NCBI GenBank assembly: GCA_945897565.1 | Contig: CAMDFN010000002.1 | Coordinates: forward strand, 62,001-126,000 | Direction of reading: 5' to 3' | From: Chryseobacterium gleum | GTDB lineage: Bacteria; Bacteroidota; Bacteroidia; Flavobacteriales_D; Crocinitomicaceae | DNA length: 64,000 nucleotides | Shown: one piece after another, positions 26,031-35,367 of the stretch | Layout of the letters: every line of letters starts with the position of its first letter | How positions within the stretch are numbered: position 1 is the stretch's first letter | The notes under the pieces: generated by a model | What the model was told of the DNA's origin: nothing | Databases searched by the model: none | Seen by the model: the letters and a program-made list of their open reading frames with translations, nothing else | Program-made: the position numbers and the translations under genes

Positions 26031-27428
26031 TTAGATGTGTAAAGCGCGGTCTGCGGTAGCGGCAAGTGCGGCTTCTTTGATGGCTTCAGAATAAGTGGGG
26101 TGCCCATGGCAAATGCGCGCGATATCTTCGGCAGATGCACGGTATTCCATGGCGGTAACGGCTTCCATGATGAGGTCGGCAGCGCGAGGAGCAATCATGT
26201 GCACACCTAAAATTTCGTCTGTAGCAGCATCTGCCAAAATCTTGACAAAACCACTGGTGTCCATACTGGCGCGCGCTCTACCTAGTGCTTTGATCGGAAA
26301 AGACCCTGCTTTGTAGGCGCGTCCGGCCGCTTTGAGTTCTTCTTCGGTTTGCCCTACTGCGGCAATCTCGGGCCAAGTATACACAACTCCTGGAATAAGG
26401 TTGTAATTGATGTGTGGTTTTTGCCCAGCAATTTGCTCTGCAACAAAAACGCCTTCTTCTTCGGCTTTGTGGGCGAGCATGGCGCCGCGAACGACATCGC
26501 CAATGGCATAAATATGCCCAACTGCGGTTTGCAAATGCGCATTGACCTCTACTTGCCCTCGTTGGTTCACTTTTAAGCCTACCTGCTCTAAGCCTAAGCC
26601 ATCGATATAGGCTTTGCGGCCTACGGCTACAAGGCAATAATCGGCCTCAAGCGTAATTTGTTCTCCTTTTTTGTTTTCAGCAGTAAGTACAACTTGTTTG
26701 CCGTTGCTGACCACGCCAATTACTTTGTGCTCCATATGGAACTTGAAGCCTTCTTTTTTCAGGATTTTGGTGAATTCTTTGCCAATGCCTGCATCCATGG
26801 TTGGCAAAATACTCGGTGCAAATTCGATCACTTCGACCACAGCACCCAAGCGGGCGTATACCGAGCCTAATTCAAGGCCAATGACACCGCCGCCAATTAC
26901 GAGCATCTTTTTAGGGATTTCTTGGAGTTTCAGTGCTTCTGTTGAAGTAATGATGCGTTTTTTGTCTGGTTCCATTCCAGGGAAGTAATTGGGCTTGCTT
27001 CCGGTAGCGATGATGATGTTCTTGCCGCTTATTTGCGTCGTTTGTTCGCCTTTGACTTCAATTGTATGTGCATCGATAAAGCTACCAACACCCTGATATA
27101 CGGTGATTTTATTTTTGTCCATGAGGTATTTGACCCCGGCACAAGTTTGGGCGACTACTTCATTTTTGCGTGCAATCATTTGAGCAAGGTTGGCCTTAAG
27201 GCCTTTTACTTCAATGCCGTGCGCCGAAAAATTGTGTTGTGCATTGTAGAAATGTTCGGATGAATCGAGTAGTGCTTTGGAGGGAATACAACCTACGTTA
27301 AGGCAAGTTCCACCTAAAGTGCTGTATTTTTCTATCAAAGCTGTTTTCAGGCCAAGTTGTGCACAACGCAACGCTGATACGTATCCGCCGGGACCTGAAC
27401 CAATTACTACCACATCAAAAGTTTCCAT
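26031..27428 (-). CDS. lpdA: Dihydrolipoyl dehydrogenase
   Basis: E3 flavoprotein of the pyruvate and 2-oxoglutarate dehydrogenase complexes; reoxidises dihydrolipoyl groups with NAD. The 465-residue protein has the FAD motif VIGSGPGGYV, the redox disulfide GGTCLNVGCIPSK (about 39-51), the NAD motif VIGGGVIGLELG, and the catalytic HGHPTYSEA near the end. It is a single gene with its promoter in the 71-base divergent region before the PKD protein. No E1 or E2 gene is in the window. Confidence 0.97.
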   Translation of the reverse strand: METFDVVVIGSGPGGYVSALRCAQLGLKTALIEKYSTLGGTCLNVGCIPSKALLDSSEHFYNAQHNFSAHGIEVKGLKANLAQMIARKNEVVAQTCAGVKYLMDKNKITVYQGVGSFIDAHTIEVKGEQTTQISGKNIIIATGSKPNYFPGMEPDKKRIITSTEALKLQEIPKKMLVIGGGVIGLELGSVYARLGAVVEVIEFAPSILPTMDAGIGKEFTKILKKEGFKFHMEHKVIGVVSNGKQVVLTAENKKGEQITLEADYCLVAVGRKAYIDGLGLEQVGLKVNQRGQVEVNAHLQTAVGHIYAIGDVVRGAMLAHKAEEEGVFVAEQIAGQKPHINYNLIPGVVYTWPEIAAVGQTEEELKAAGRAYKAGSFPIKALGRARASMDTSGFVKILADAATDEILGVHMIAPRAADLIMEAVTAMEYRASAEDIARICHGHPTYSEAIKEAALAATADRALHI

Positions 27429-27444
27429 CCGTCTAATTTTTTTA

Positions 27445-27452
27445 CAAATTTA
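27445..27452 (-). promoter_or_regulatory. -7 box of lpdA
   Basis: Minus strand TAAATTTG, 16 bases before the lpdA ATG. It faces the divergent box at 27480-27487. Confidence 0.5.
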
Positions 27453-27479
27453 CAGTTTGTACACGAACAACCAAAGCCT

Positions 27480-27487
27480 TAATTTTG
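27480..27487 (+). promoter_or_regulatory. -7 box of the large PKD protein gene
   Basis: TAATTTTG, 12 bases before a GTG at 27500. The frame could also begin at TTG 27485, but that codon lies in the box, so GTG 27500 is the likely start. Confidence 0.55.
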
Positions 27488-27499
27488 CGTTGTAACGCT

Positions 27500-30166
27500 G
27501 TGCACAAGTTAAAAACACTCTTCTTAAGCCTTTCGCTGCTCCTTTCGGGGTGGTCTGTGGCTTCGCACATCATCGGCGGCGATATCTACTACAACTATCT
27601 TGGCGCTAATCAATACCGGTTTTTTATCACGCTTTATCGCGATTGTGCATCTACGGGTGCTCAATACGATGATCCGCTTTACCTCTCCATTTTTACGCAA
27701 GGCAATATCCATTATCAAACCGTTCAGGTACCTTTTCCGGGGTCGGTTGTGCTGCCCATCAACTTCAATAATCCTTGCGCTACGCAGCCTACAGGTATTT
27801 GTGTGGAGCGCGCTATTTATCAAGTCGTCTTGACCCTTCCGCCTATCCCTGGCGGCTATACCGTATCTTATCAGCGCTGCTGCCGCGGGCCGAATATCAC
27901 CAATTTGCAATTCCCCGACGACACCGGGCTAACCCTTGTTGCCCAAGTGCCGGGCTCAAATACCGGCGCGAGCATCAACAGTAGCCCTCGCTTCACAAAC
28001 TACCCGCCGGTTTTACTCTGTAACAACGATCAACTGCTTTTCGACCACTCGGCAACAGACCCCGACGGCGATCAACTCGTTTATTCATTAGTTACACCCA
28101 ATGCGGGTGCTAATTCGGGTAGTCCGCAACCACTTCAAATGCCGCCCCCTCCATATTTTCCGGTCACGTGGCAATCTAACTTTAATGCTGCGGTGCCTCT
28201 TGGCCCTGGCTCATCTACGATCATTCACCCGAGTACGGGGCTCTTAACAGTGAGTCCAAACCTGATCGGTTTATTTGTTGTGGGTGTTCGTGTGCAAGAA
28301 TTCCGCAATGGTCAACTTATTGGCGAAACCGTCCGCGATTTTTTATTCCGGGTTTTTGATTGCAATATCCAATTGGCTGCTATTTTACCCACTCAAAGCC
28401 AATTGCCCAACTTTAGCGGCTACTGCGATGGTTTAACCGTGCAGTTTGACAACATGTCTTTTGGAGGCACCAATTACAGCTGGAATTTTGGTGTGTCGGG
28501 CACTAATGCTGATGTAAGCCCCTTGTTTGAACCCACCTATACTTATCCGAGTTCGGGTACCTACACCGCCCAACTGATTGTCAATCCTGGCCAAAACTGT
28601 ACCGACACCGCCTACATCGAAATCATTGTCAATGAAGCACTCGATCTCGAATGGCAAACCCAAGACTCCCTATGCTTAACAGGCAATTCTCATGATTTTC
28701 TAGCGCAAGTTTCGGACCCTTCAGCAACTTTTTCCTGGACTTTCCCACCTAGTGCATCGGTAGCACAAGCAAACGGCAGCCTCGTCCCCGACGTCGTGTT
28801 TTCCTCCCCTGGGTTTCATCCTGTACTGCTCGAAGCCACCACTACCTATTGTCAGCAAAGCTTTTTGGATTCCATTTTTATCTTTGGAGCTGCCACAGCT
28901 GCAATTGTGGTGCCACCACAAGTAGAATGTTTGGGTTATACCATTTCATTTGGCAACAGCTCACAAAATGCCATGTTATACAATTGGGATTTTGGAAACG
29001 GGCAGGTAAGCACCCAAATGCTGCCCACAACCACCTTTCCCGGCCCTGGCGTATATCCCGTGACGCTCATTGCAGGGTCATCTCCAAGTTGTCTGGACAC
29101 CACAACAGTTAATGTGCTTATTGAGCAACCAATTGTCTTGAATTTCACACACTCCGATTCACTTTGCATAGACAATTTATTCGCCTTTGACGCACAAGTA
29201 AGTGGCCCGGTAGGCACCACTTATCTCTGGGACTTTGGCTCAAATGCAACACCCGCTGTCAGCGCACAACTCACTGGAAATTCGGTTTTGTTTGCTCAAA
29301 ATGGGAATCAACAAGTCTTATTGATAGGCCAAAATGCGCTTTGTGCAGACACAGCTGTTGCACTCGTTCGGGTTTTTGGACATCCGAGTATCAACTTTAT
29401 GTTTTTGAATGCCTTGCAATGCGCACCCTCTCAAGCACAATTCGTAAACCTGAGTCAAAGTGAAGTGCCTACAACATATTTATGGGATTTAGGCGACGGC
29501 ACGCAAGTACAGGGCACCAACGTCCTGCACACATACAGCCAGCCAGGTAATTATACCGTTACGCTCACACTCATTGAGCAATTCGGCTGCCAAGACACTT
29601 TATTTATGGCACAGCAAGACCTCGTGACGGTACATCCTTCTCCACAAGCAGGGTTCTCTATCAACCCAGACCGCGTAGATGTTTGTCAGAATGAGGCAGT
29701 TTTTACAGATCTTTCTATAGATGCTACCACTTACCAATATTTTGTCGAGGACCGCGGCGTGCAGTACACCACGCCTAATTTTATCCATGCGTATCAATCG
29801 GGAGGCACAGACTACCCAATGCAAGTGGTGGCCAATAATTTTGGCTGTACAGACACCGCCTTCGCGCGCATTGAAGTGGAGCCATTTAGCATTTATGCGC
29901 CCAACACCTTTATTCCTGACGCAAACGGCCGCAACGACATCTTCAGGGTGGTTACAGACTTCGGAGTCACGGATTGGTCTTTAGAGATTTTTAACCGTTG
30001 GGGCGAGCGTGTTTTTGTAACTCAGCAGGCTGCAGAAGGATGGGACGGCACCTACAAAGGCCTGCCGTGTCAGGATGGCATGTATAATTATGTTTTGAAA
30101 TTTAGGCCGTGTCATGAGCCGTACATCCGCAGGCAGTATGAGGGAGTGGTGCAATTGTTGCGCTAA
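27500..30166 (+). CDS. Large PKD-repeat protein with T9SS type B sorting end
   Basis: An 888-residue secreted protein starting with a GTG codon. After a signal peptide (about 1-22) comes a conserved N-terminal region, ASHIIGGDIYYNYLG, found in many Bacteroidota surface proteins. Several PKD-type domains follow, with cores YSWNFG, YNWDFGNG, YLWDFG and YLWDLGDG. The C-terminal CHU_C domain has YAPNTFIPDANGRND, IFNRWGERVF and QDGMYNYVL. T9SS exports such proteins to the surface. It has many cysteines in the PKD region. It is divergent from lpdA and stands alone. Confidence 0.92.
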   Translation: MHKLKTLFLSLSLLLSGWSVASHIIGGDIYYNYLGANQYRFFITLYRDCASTGAQYDDPLYLSIFTQGNIHYQTVQVPFPGSVVLPINFNNPCATQPTGICVERAIYQVVLTLPPIPGGYTVSYQRCCRGPNITNLQFPDDTGLTLVAQVPGSNTGASINSSPRFTNYPPVLLCNNDQLLFDHSATDPDGDQLVYSLVTPNAGANSGSPQPLQMPPPPYFPVTWQSNFNAAVPLGPGSSTIIHPSTGLLTVSPNLIGLFVVGVRVQEFRNGQLIGETVRDFLFRVFDCNIQLAAILPTQSQLPNFSGYCDGLTVQFDNMSFGGTNYSWNFGVSGTNADVSPLFEPTYTYPSSGTYTAQLIVNPGQNCTDTAYIEIIVNEALDLEWQTQDSLCLTGNSHDFLAQVSDPSATFSWTFPPSASVAQANGSLVPDVVFSSPGFHPVLLEATTTYCQQSFLDSIFIFGAATAAIVVPPQVECLGYTISFGNSSQNAMLYNWDFGNGQVSTQMLPTTTFPGPGVYPVTLIAGSSPSCLDTTTVNVLIEQPIVLNFTHSDSLCIDNLFAFDAQVSGPVGTTYLWDFGSNATPAVSAQLTGNSVLFAQNGNQQVLLIGQNALCADTAVALVRVFGHPSINFMFLNALQCAPSQAQFVNLSQSEVPTTYLWDLGDGTQVQGTNVLHTYSQPGNYTVTLTLIEQFGCQDTLFMAQQDLVTVHPSPQAGFSINPDRVDVCQNEAVFTDLSIDATTYQYFVEDRGVQYTTPNFIHAYQSGGTDYPMQVVANNFGCTDTAFARIEVEPFSIYAPNTFIPDANGRNDIFRVVTDFGVTDWSLEIFNRWGERVFVTQQAAEGWDGTYKGLPCQDGMYNYVLKFRPCHEPYIRRQYEGVVQLLR

Positions 30167-30168
30167 GG

Positions 30169-30900
30169 CTACTCTGAGCGTCTTAAGACAAAGTTTTGCC
30201 CTAAGTAAACTTTTCTGACTTGTTCGTCTGCTGCTAATTCTTCGGCGCTACCAGACTTTAAAATTTTCCCTTCAAACAACAAGTAGGCGCGGTCGGTAAT
30301 AGAGAGGGTCTCTTGTACATTGTGGTCAGTGATCAATATACCGATATTGCGTTTTTTAAGCGCTGAAACAATAGCTTGAATATCTTCTACAGCAATAGGA
30401 TCCACACCTGCAAAGGGTTCGTCTAACAAAACAAATTTAGGATCGGTAGCGAGTGCACGCGCAATTTCAGTGCGTCTTTTTTCTCCACCAGAAAGTCGGT
30501 CTCCGAGGTTTTTGCGCACATGCGTGAGGCTAAATTCAGAGAGCAGGCGTTCGAGCTTTGCTTCGCGATCGGCTTTATTGAGTGGGCCCATTTCTAGAAT
30601 GGCCATGATGTTGTCTTCTACGCTGAGTTTGCGAAATACCGAAATTTCTTGTGGTAAATAGCCGAGACCCAATTGCGCTCTTTTGTACATGGGTAATTTG
30701 GTAATTTCGGTATCGTCGAGAAATACTTTTCCGGAATCGGGCTTCACCAAGCCTACCATCATGTAGAAAGAGGTGGTTTTGCCCGCGCCGTTTGGCCCAA
30801 GTAGGCCTACAATTTCACCTTGATTGACCTCAACGCTCACGCCATTGACCACCGCACGACCACGGTATGCTTTACAAATATCGAGCGTTCGAAGTTTCAC
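30169..30900 (-). CDS. lptB: LPS export ABC transporter ATPase LptB
   Basis: The ATPase that drives lipopolysaccharide extraction from the inner membrane with LptF/LptG. The 243-residue protein has Walker [11 protein letters not shown] (about 34-43), the Q-loop [19 protein letters not shown], the signature [15 protein letters not shown] and Walker [14 protein letters not shown]. These match LptB closely. It is the last gene of the tatC-DUF5686-lptB operon, with a 12-base gap from the DUF5686 stop, and its own 3' end faces the PKD gene. Confidence 0.95.
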   Translation of the reverse strand: MKLRTLDICKAYRGRAVVNGVSVEVNQGEIVGLLGPNGAGKTTSFYMMVGLVKPDSGKVFLDDTEITKLPMYKRAQLGLGYLPQEISVFRKLSVEDNIMAILEMGPLNKADREAKLERLLSEFSLTHVRKNLGDRLSGGEKRRTEIARALATDPKFVLLDEPFAGVDPIAVEDIQAIVSALKKRNIGILITDHNVQETLSITDRAYLLFEGKILKSGSAEELAADEQVRKVYLGQNFVLRRSE

Positions 30901-30912
30901 GAATCGAATTTA

Positions 30913-33363
30913 CTAAAAATTTAGGGAGTAGCGGGCTTTGATACCAAACGGGCTGATGCCTGGTATTTGATGCGTAGCGCGGTAAATGAAATCAATGCGG
31001 ATTACTTTGAGGATGTTTTCAATCCCGACGCCAAGTTCTACATATGGAATTCCGTTAAATGGCCGCACGAAGGATGGAATCAGCAGCGCCTGATTTTGCT
31101 GTTCAGATAGGCTACCGAGCATAATGCGCTCCGTGGTAATGAGTCTAATTTTACTGGCCTTGATGAGTGGAATGCGGTCAAAAAACAAGCCTTCCCAGCG
31201 GTTTTCAGCAAAACCAATTACATAGCGATCACTAATGAACTCAAGGAAATTAACCATGTTGGCCGTGCTCGTGAGCAACCACAATGATTGGTTGCCTTCG
31301 TGTACTTTGAGCAGAGGATACGCAGCAACGCCATTGATGTAACCAAGTGTAAATCCGTAACGCATTCTGCCGAGAACACCCAGCTGTGTATTGTGTTCGA
31401 ATTGGAATTCTAATTTTTGGTAGTTGTAGTCACTGCCAAATACATCTTTGAATCCAAAAATTCCTTGAAAAGACAAAATCGGGTAAGGTGAGCGCAAGGC
31501 GGTGCGGTCAAAAGAACCTGACAGGAATTCTTCATCTTTGGTCCAGCGGATGCGCGTGGTGAACTCTGTTGCGGTAATTTGACTGATATTAAGGGTGTCT
31601 AATCCGTTCCATTGTTGGTAGGTAGCCAAGCCAAGAGGAGTATAGTTTTTCCATTCGAGTGCGCCAAATATGATGAGGTCTTTACGGATGTCTTTTTCTA
31701 GGCTAAGCCCGGCTTTTTGTACAAACGTGAGTTTGTCAAACGGTGCGGTACTCAAAAAAGTAGCAAACGAGGTGCCCATAGAAGCTGCGGTGGGTGACTG
31801 CCCAATTTGCTCGATGTCGTAGTTGTAATAGGCATTGAGCATACCGCGTTTCTGAGGTGTGATATTGTAACGCAGTCGAATGTTATACTTGAAGCGCTCA
31901 TCTCCAAAACCATAGGCCAGGCGACCGCCAATTTCAAAGCGTTTAGAGAAATCATTTGATGTGCGCAGCGCTAAAGCCACTCTGAAGTTTTCTACCGGAT
32001 TGACACTCAATAATGAAGCCGCAGAACCAATTTCAACTTTTTTCACAGGCCAATATCCGGTGGTTGCAAAGTAGGTGAGTTTGCGCATGGTTTGGTAAAA
32101 GGGCTGTGCTGCGAGGGAGTCTGCCATTTGCTCAATGCGTTCTTCCTTGTTACTCAAAGAAATTGGCCTAAGCTGCGCCCATTCGGCATCGTTGCGTGCT
32201 TTGGCGTTGCTCAGCACAGCAACTGAACTGCTAGACCGATAAAATTCTTCGGGCTGGGCATTATTGATGACGTACTGACTCCGTTGGCTGTATTTGCGAC
32301 CGATGAGGCCTAAAAATTTTGATTTTTCTGTTACTTTGAACGAAAGCACCATTTTTTCGCTGGTGAGCATCCAAACTTCTTTTTGAACTTGCTCAAATGC
32401 TTGTTCGATATAAAATTCCTGAATGTAATTGATGTTGGCACCTGGGGCAATATTCGCTTGAAATCTTTTGACTGCATAGGTGGTGTCATGGACCCACATA
32501 TGCCCTTCAAAAACTAAGTCGCCACTGCGTTTGGGAACAAAGCGCAGTTTGTAGCACCAATCGGCGCCAATAAAAGTAGAATCGTCTAGGTAAAATTGAT
32601 AATAAGTGCGGGCATACGGCGCAAGCGGGCTAATGAACGATTTATTGAATAGATCATAGATATTGTCATAGATATTGAGCTCTAAGTACATGTCGCCGAG
32701 AAACTGCGTCATTTGCATGTTCTCCACACCGGTAATGCGCGTCGCCTCAACGACCTCTTTTTTAAGCTTCGGGTCTTTGCGATAGAAATAGTCCGAAACA
32801 CTCTCCGATAATATCACTGGCAGCAATGATTTATCTGCGGAGTCTGTTTGGAGGTAACTTTTGACAATAGAAAGTCTATCGACAAGCGGGTTGTTAATGA
32901 GGCCAGAGTCTAGGTTGTTGGCATCGAGTTGAATTTTGTTGTAGAGATGGTATTGGTAGGCCGCGAGTTTCTCTTTGTTGTTGATGTCCTTGTAAGTGAT
33001 GATGCGCCTGTGCAGTTGTGCGCCACGTGTTTCAGTAGGGGCTGTTAAAACTACTTCTGCCACTTCCTTGTCTTGGCTCGCAAGCTTAACAACCAATTCT
33101 TGTATCTGGTCTTTTTTGATTTTAACGCGTTCTGTTTGGTAACCGATGAGCCGAAAAACAAGGCTGTCTGTTGGGTAGTAGGTACTGAGGTAGAAGTTAC
33201 CCAAGCTGTCGGATTTTGTTCCGATTTTACTGTCTAAGAATTGAATTTGGACATAGCTGATGGGCGCTCCTTTTTTGTCGGTAACCCTTCCCTTTACAAC
33301 AGTTTGCTGGCCCCACAGTACCAAAACGCAAATGTTGAACAATAAAAAACTAAGTAAGCGCAT
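30913..33363 (-). CDS. DUF5686 outer-membrane protein with CarboxypepD-reg-like domain
   Basis: An 816-residue protein with a signal peptide (1-18), an N-terminal carboxypeptidase-regulatory-like domain (about 20-100, VVKGRVTDKKGAPISYVQI) and a long C-terminal region of alternating strands that ends in a typical outer-membrane barrel strand (ARYSLNF). This is the DUF5686 arrangement of Bacteroidota. The function is unknown; it is not a clear TonB receptor because no plug domain is seen. Its start overlaps the tatC stop by one base, so the two are coupled. Confidence 0.87.
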   Translation of the reverse strand: MRLLSFLLFNICVLVLWGQQTVVKGRVTDKKGAPISYVQIQFLDSKIGTKSDSLGNFYLSTYYPTDSLVFRLIGYQTERVKIKKDQIQELVVKLASQDKEVAEVVLTAPTETRGAQLHRRIITYKDINNKEKLAAYQYHLYNKIQLDANNLDSGLINNPLVDRLSIVKSYLQTDSADKSLLPVILSESVSDYFYRKDPKLKKEVVEATRITGVENMQMTQFLGDMYLELNIYDNIYDLFNKSFISPLAPYARTYYQFYLDDSTFIGADWCYKLRFVPKRSGDLVFEGHMWVHDTTYAVKRFQANIAPGANINYIQEFYIEQAFEQVQKEVWMLTSEKMVLSFKVTEKSKFLGLIGRKYSQRSQYVINNAQPEEFYRSSSSVAVLSNAKARNDAEWAQLRPISLSNKEERIEQMADSLAAQPFYQTMRKLTYFATTGYWPVKKVEIGSAASLLSVNPVENFRVALALRTSNDFSKRFEIGGRLAYGFGDERFKYNIRLRYNITPQKRGMLNAYYNYDIEQIGQSPTAASMGTSFATFLSTAPFDKLTFVQKAGLSLEKDIRKDLIIFGALEWKNYTPLGLATYQQWNGLDTLNISQITATEFTTRIRWTKDEEFLSGSFDRTALRSPYPILSFQGIFGFKDVFGSDYNYQKLEFQFEHNTQLGVLGRMRYGFTLGYINGVAAYPLLKVHEGNQSLWLLTSTANMVNFLEFISDRYVIGFAENRWEGLFFDRIPLIKASKIRLITTERIMLGSLSEQQNQALLIPSFVRPFNGIPYVELGVGIENILKVIRIDFIYRATHQIPGISPFGIKARYSLNF

Positions 33364-34142
33364 TAGTTTTTTTCTTGCTTCACAACCCGTTTGGCAACTA
33401 AGATACTTAGCTCAAAAAGCAGGTAAATAGGAATGGTGACGATGACCTGAGATATGACGTCCGGTGGGGTAATTACGGCGGCTAAAATAAGGATTACGAC
33501 AATGGCGTGCTTTCGGTATTTGATGAGGAATTCAGGGGTGACCAGCCCAATTTTTACCAATAAAAAGGTGACAATCGGGAATAAAAAGAACAGCCCTGTA
33601 TAAAAGACAGTCGATAGTATGGTGCTCATGTAAGAGGCGATTGTGACGTCTGTTTTGATTTCGGGAGTAATCTGAAAAGCGCCAAAAAATTGAACGCTCA
33701 GAGGAGCCACTATATAGTAACCGAAGAGAATACCTAAGAAAAAAAGTAAACTGACATAAAAGACGATGCCTTTTGCCATGTCTTTTTCACTTCCTTTGAG
33801 CCCGGGCTTTATAAAAGACCAAAGTTGATAAAATATATACGGGAATGCCAATACCACACCACCCATGATGCTCATCATTAGCGCATATGAAAATTGACCC
33901 GCAAGGGTAGTACTTTGGAAATCTACATGAATTTGATCTACGCAAACGCCAAGGTATTTGCAAAGGAGTTCAAAGGTAATAAAGTGAGGGTCTACCATGT
34001 TGAGAAAGACATTCTCCATGATTTCGCGCTGGTAGATCCAAATAACAACCGAAAAAATGATGACTGCAACTGCTGCCCTGAGTAAGCGCCAGCGGAGTTC
34101 TTCTAAATGATCTAAAAATGACATTGGTTGGTCCTCAGACAT
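33363..34142 (-). CDS. tatC: Sec-independent translocase subunit TatC
   Basis: Core of the twin-arginine translocase, which moves folded proteins across the inner membrane; 259 residues with about six spans. The N-terminus has the conserved SFLDHLEELRWRLLRA, which binds the twin-arginine signal. The middle has PLSVQFFGAF and the last spans have ILAAVITPPDVISQ. First gene of the tatC-DUF5686-lptB operon. The minus-strand -7 box ends four bases before the ATG. No tatA/B gene is visible in the window. Confidence 0.96.
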   Translation of the reverse strand: MSEDQPMSFLDHLEELRWRLLRAAVAVIIFSVVIWIYQREIMENVFLNMVDPHFITFELLCKYLGVCVDQIHVDFQSTTLAGQFSYALMMSIMGGVVLAFPYIFYQLWSFIKPGLKGSEKDMAKGIVFYVSLLFFLGILFGYYIVAPLSVQFFGAFQITPEIKTDVTIASYMSTILSTVFYTGLFFLFPIVTFLLVKIGLVTPEFLIKYRKHAIVVILILAAVITPPDVISQVIVTIPIYLLFELSILVAKRVVKQEKN

Positions 34143-34146
34143 GCAG

Positions 34147-34154
34147 TAAAATTA
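34147..34154 (-). promoter_or_regulatory. -7 box of tatC, four bases from the ATG
   Basis: Minus strand TAATTTTA (last base differs from TAnnTTTG), then CTGC and the ATG ending at 34142. It predicts a leaderless tatC-DUF5686-lptB mRNA. Confidence 0.5.
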
Positions 34155-34243
34155 AGGATTTATTCCGAAAATGAGCAATGAAAAGAAGAACGTAAATTGT
34201 TTACGATGTACATGCTGAAATTTGTATCATCAAAACAAACGCC

Positions 34244-34555
34244 ATGAATAAGAAATTTGCAATTCAACACATTTGGTTCAACAATCAAGACGCAGAAGTT
34301 ACTTTAGTCGGACTCATGCAAGACGACACTCTTTTCTATGAAACGAAGCTTGTGATCAAGATGGCACAGCTCAATGGGGTTGTTTCTAAACTTCAAAAAA
34401 CAGCGGGGATTGAAGTGAGCGAATACATGTGCAGATTCGAGCTCGGTTTTATAACGGAATACGAAATAAAGTTCCCTACTACCGTACAATGCTTTTTAGA
34501 CCTACAAGAAATTATAGGGGCAGATCAGCATTTGGTCAGAAGAATTGTAGCTTGA
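34244..34555 (+). CDS. Small protein of unknown function
   Basis: A 103-residue protein with alternating strands and one central helix. It has no signal peptide, no membrane span, and two cysteines (YMCRFE and VQCFLD). I recognise no family. The region before it contains GAAATTTG near 34217, an imperfect -7 box. It converges with the first lipoprotein gene with four bases between the stops. It is real by its clean frame, start and position, but its role is unknown. Confidence 0.62.
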   Translation: MNKKFAIQHIWFNNQDAEVTLVGLMQDDTLFYETKLVIKMAQLNGVVSKLQKTAGIEVSEYMCRFELGFITEYEIKFPTTVQCFLDLQEIIGADQHLVRRIVA

Positions 34556-34559
34556 GCGC

Positions 34560-34928
34560 TTAAGGCTGGATAAAAACGGTTTCTTCGTTTACCTTTTCAG
34601 CTTCAATTTTAATGATGCCTTGCCCTGTTTTGTTGCCTTTTTGAGCTTTGATGTCTAGAACGGCTACACCTGCCTGACCCAACTGATACAATTCGTTGTA
34701 GTTGAAAGTAGCTAAACCATTCGCGTTCGTATAGGCGGTGTCAAAGACAGCAACTTGTTGAGGCGTACTTTGTGTGTTGGTACCGTACAAAACAACCATG
34801 GCGTTTGAAACACTTGCGTTGGTCTCGTCTTTGACATAAATATGTGCAACGGTATCCATTTTTTTACGACACGCACTTAGAGATACAAGTGACGTGGCTG
34901 CAACGGCAAATAAAAGAATCTTTTTCAT
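34560..34928 (-). CDS. Lipoprotein, member A of a three-gene paralogous set
   Basis: A 122-residue lipoprotein with lipobox LSAC (cysteine at residue 20) and a beta-rich body. The body shares a pattern with the next two genes: strands around AHIYVKDETNASVSNAMVVLYG, then FDTAYTNANGLATFN, then ldIKAQKGNKTGQG. Such short regulatory-like or Ig-like folds often serve as surface or periplasmic modules; the function is unknown. The gene follows member B with only a five-base gap. The product has no other visible domains. Confidence 0.8.
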   Translation of the reverse strand: MKKILLFAVAATSLVSLSACRKKMDTVAHIYVKDETNASVSNAMVVLYGTNTQSTPQQVAVFDTAYTNANGLATFNYNELYQLGQAGVAVLDIKAQKGNKTGQGIIKIEAEKVNEETVFIQP

Positions 34929-34933
34929 GGTAG

Positions 34934-35305
34934 TTAGTTGGGTAAGTAGATAGTCTCGACAGCGGTGGTGTGCACTTTGGCGCGGGTATAGCCATAGGCC
35001 GTTTTGTTGTTGTATTTGACGATGATGTCAAAATACCCGGTTTTGTTGCTCTCGCCCGATACAGAGAAATAGGGATCCATGTCGAAAGACGTAAATCCGG
35101 AAGAATTTGTGTAGGTGGTGTCTACGTAGGCCAAAGTGGCGGGCGTAGATTGCTGGTCGCCGATTATAATGACCTTGGCGCCATCGATGAGCTGATTAGA
35201 GGATGAGCGAACAAAGACCTTAATAATTGCTGGGTCTGTAGGCTCACAACCACTCAAAATGAAGAGCAGTGAGAGCGCAAAAAAGCTGGTTAGTATAGTT
35301 TTCAT
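34934..35305 (-). CDS. Lipoprotein, member B of a three-gene paralogous set
   Basis: A 123-residue lipoprotein with lipobox LSGC (cysteine at about residue 20). The body repeats the scheme of member A: IIKVFVRSSSNQLIDGAKVIII, then YVDTTYTNSSGFTSFD, then YFDIIVKYNNKTAYG. The frame is open to a TTG at 35323, but a -7 box covers that codon, so ATG 35305 is used. It is probably cotranscribed with member A, and is followed on the upstream side by member C after a 62-base gap. Function unknown. Confidence 0.8.
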   Translation of the reverse strand: MKTILTSFFALSLLFILSGCEPTDPAIIKVFVRSSSNQLIDGAKVIIIGDQQSTPATLAYVDTTYTNSSGFTSFDMDPYFSVSGESNKTGYFDIIVKYNNKTAYGYTRAKVHTTAVETIYLPN

Positions 35306-35320
35306 AGGTTTAGAATGTTT

Positions 35321-35328
35321 CAAATTTA
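35321..35328 (-). promoter_or_regulatory. -7 box of lipoprotein genes B and A
   Basis: Minus strand TAAATTTG, 15 bases before the ATG at 35305 and overlapping the TTG codon that an upstream start would use. Confidence 0.5.
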
Positions 35329-35367
35329 CATTTTAATTTTTGAATTTTAAAACTTCGAAAGTGGTGT

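Noticed and set aside
9215-30166. CRISPR-like or other DNA repeats in the large surface protein genes
   Set aside because: The repeats are protein domains with diverged DNA; no regular DNA spacing or identity is seen.
34551-34570. Near-palindrome CTTGAGCGCTTAAG as a terminator
   Set aside because: The stem is short, has a mismatch, leaves almost no loop and has no T-run.
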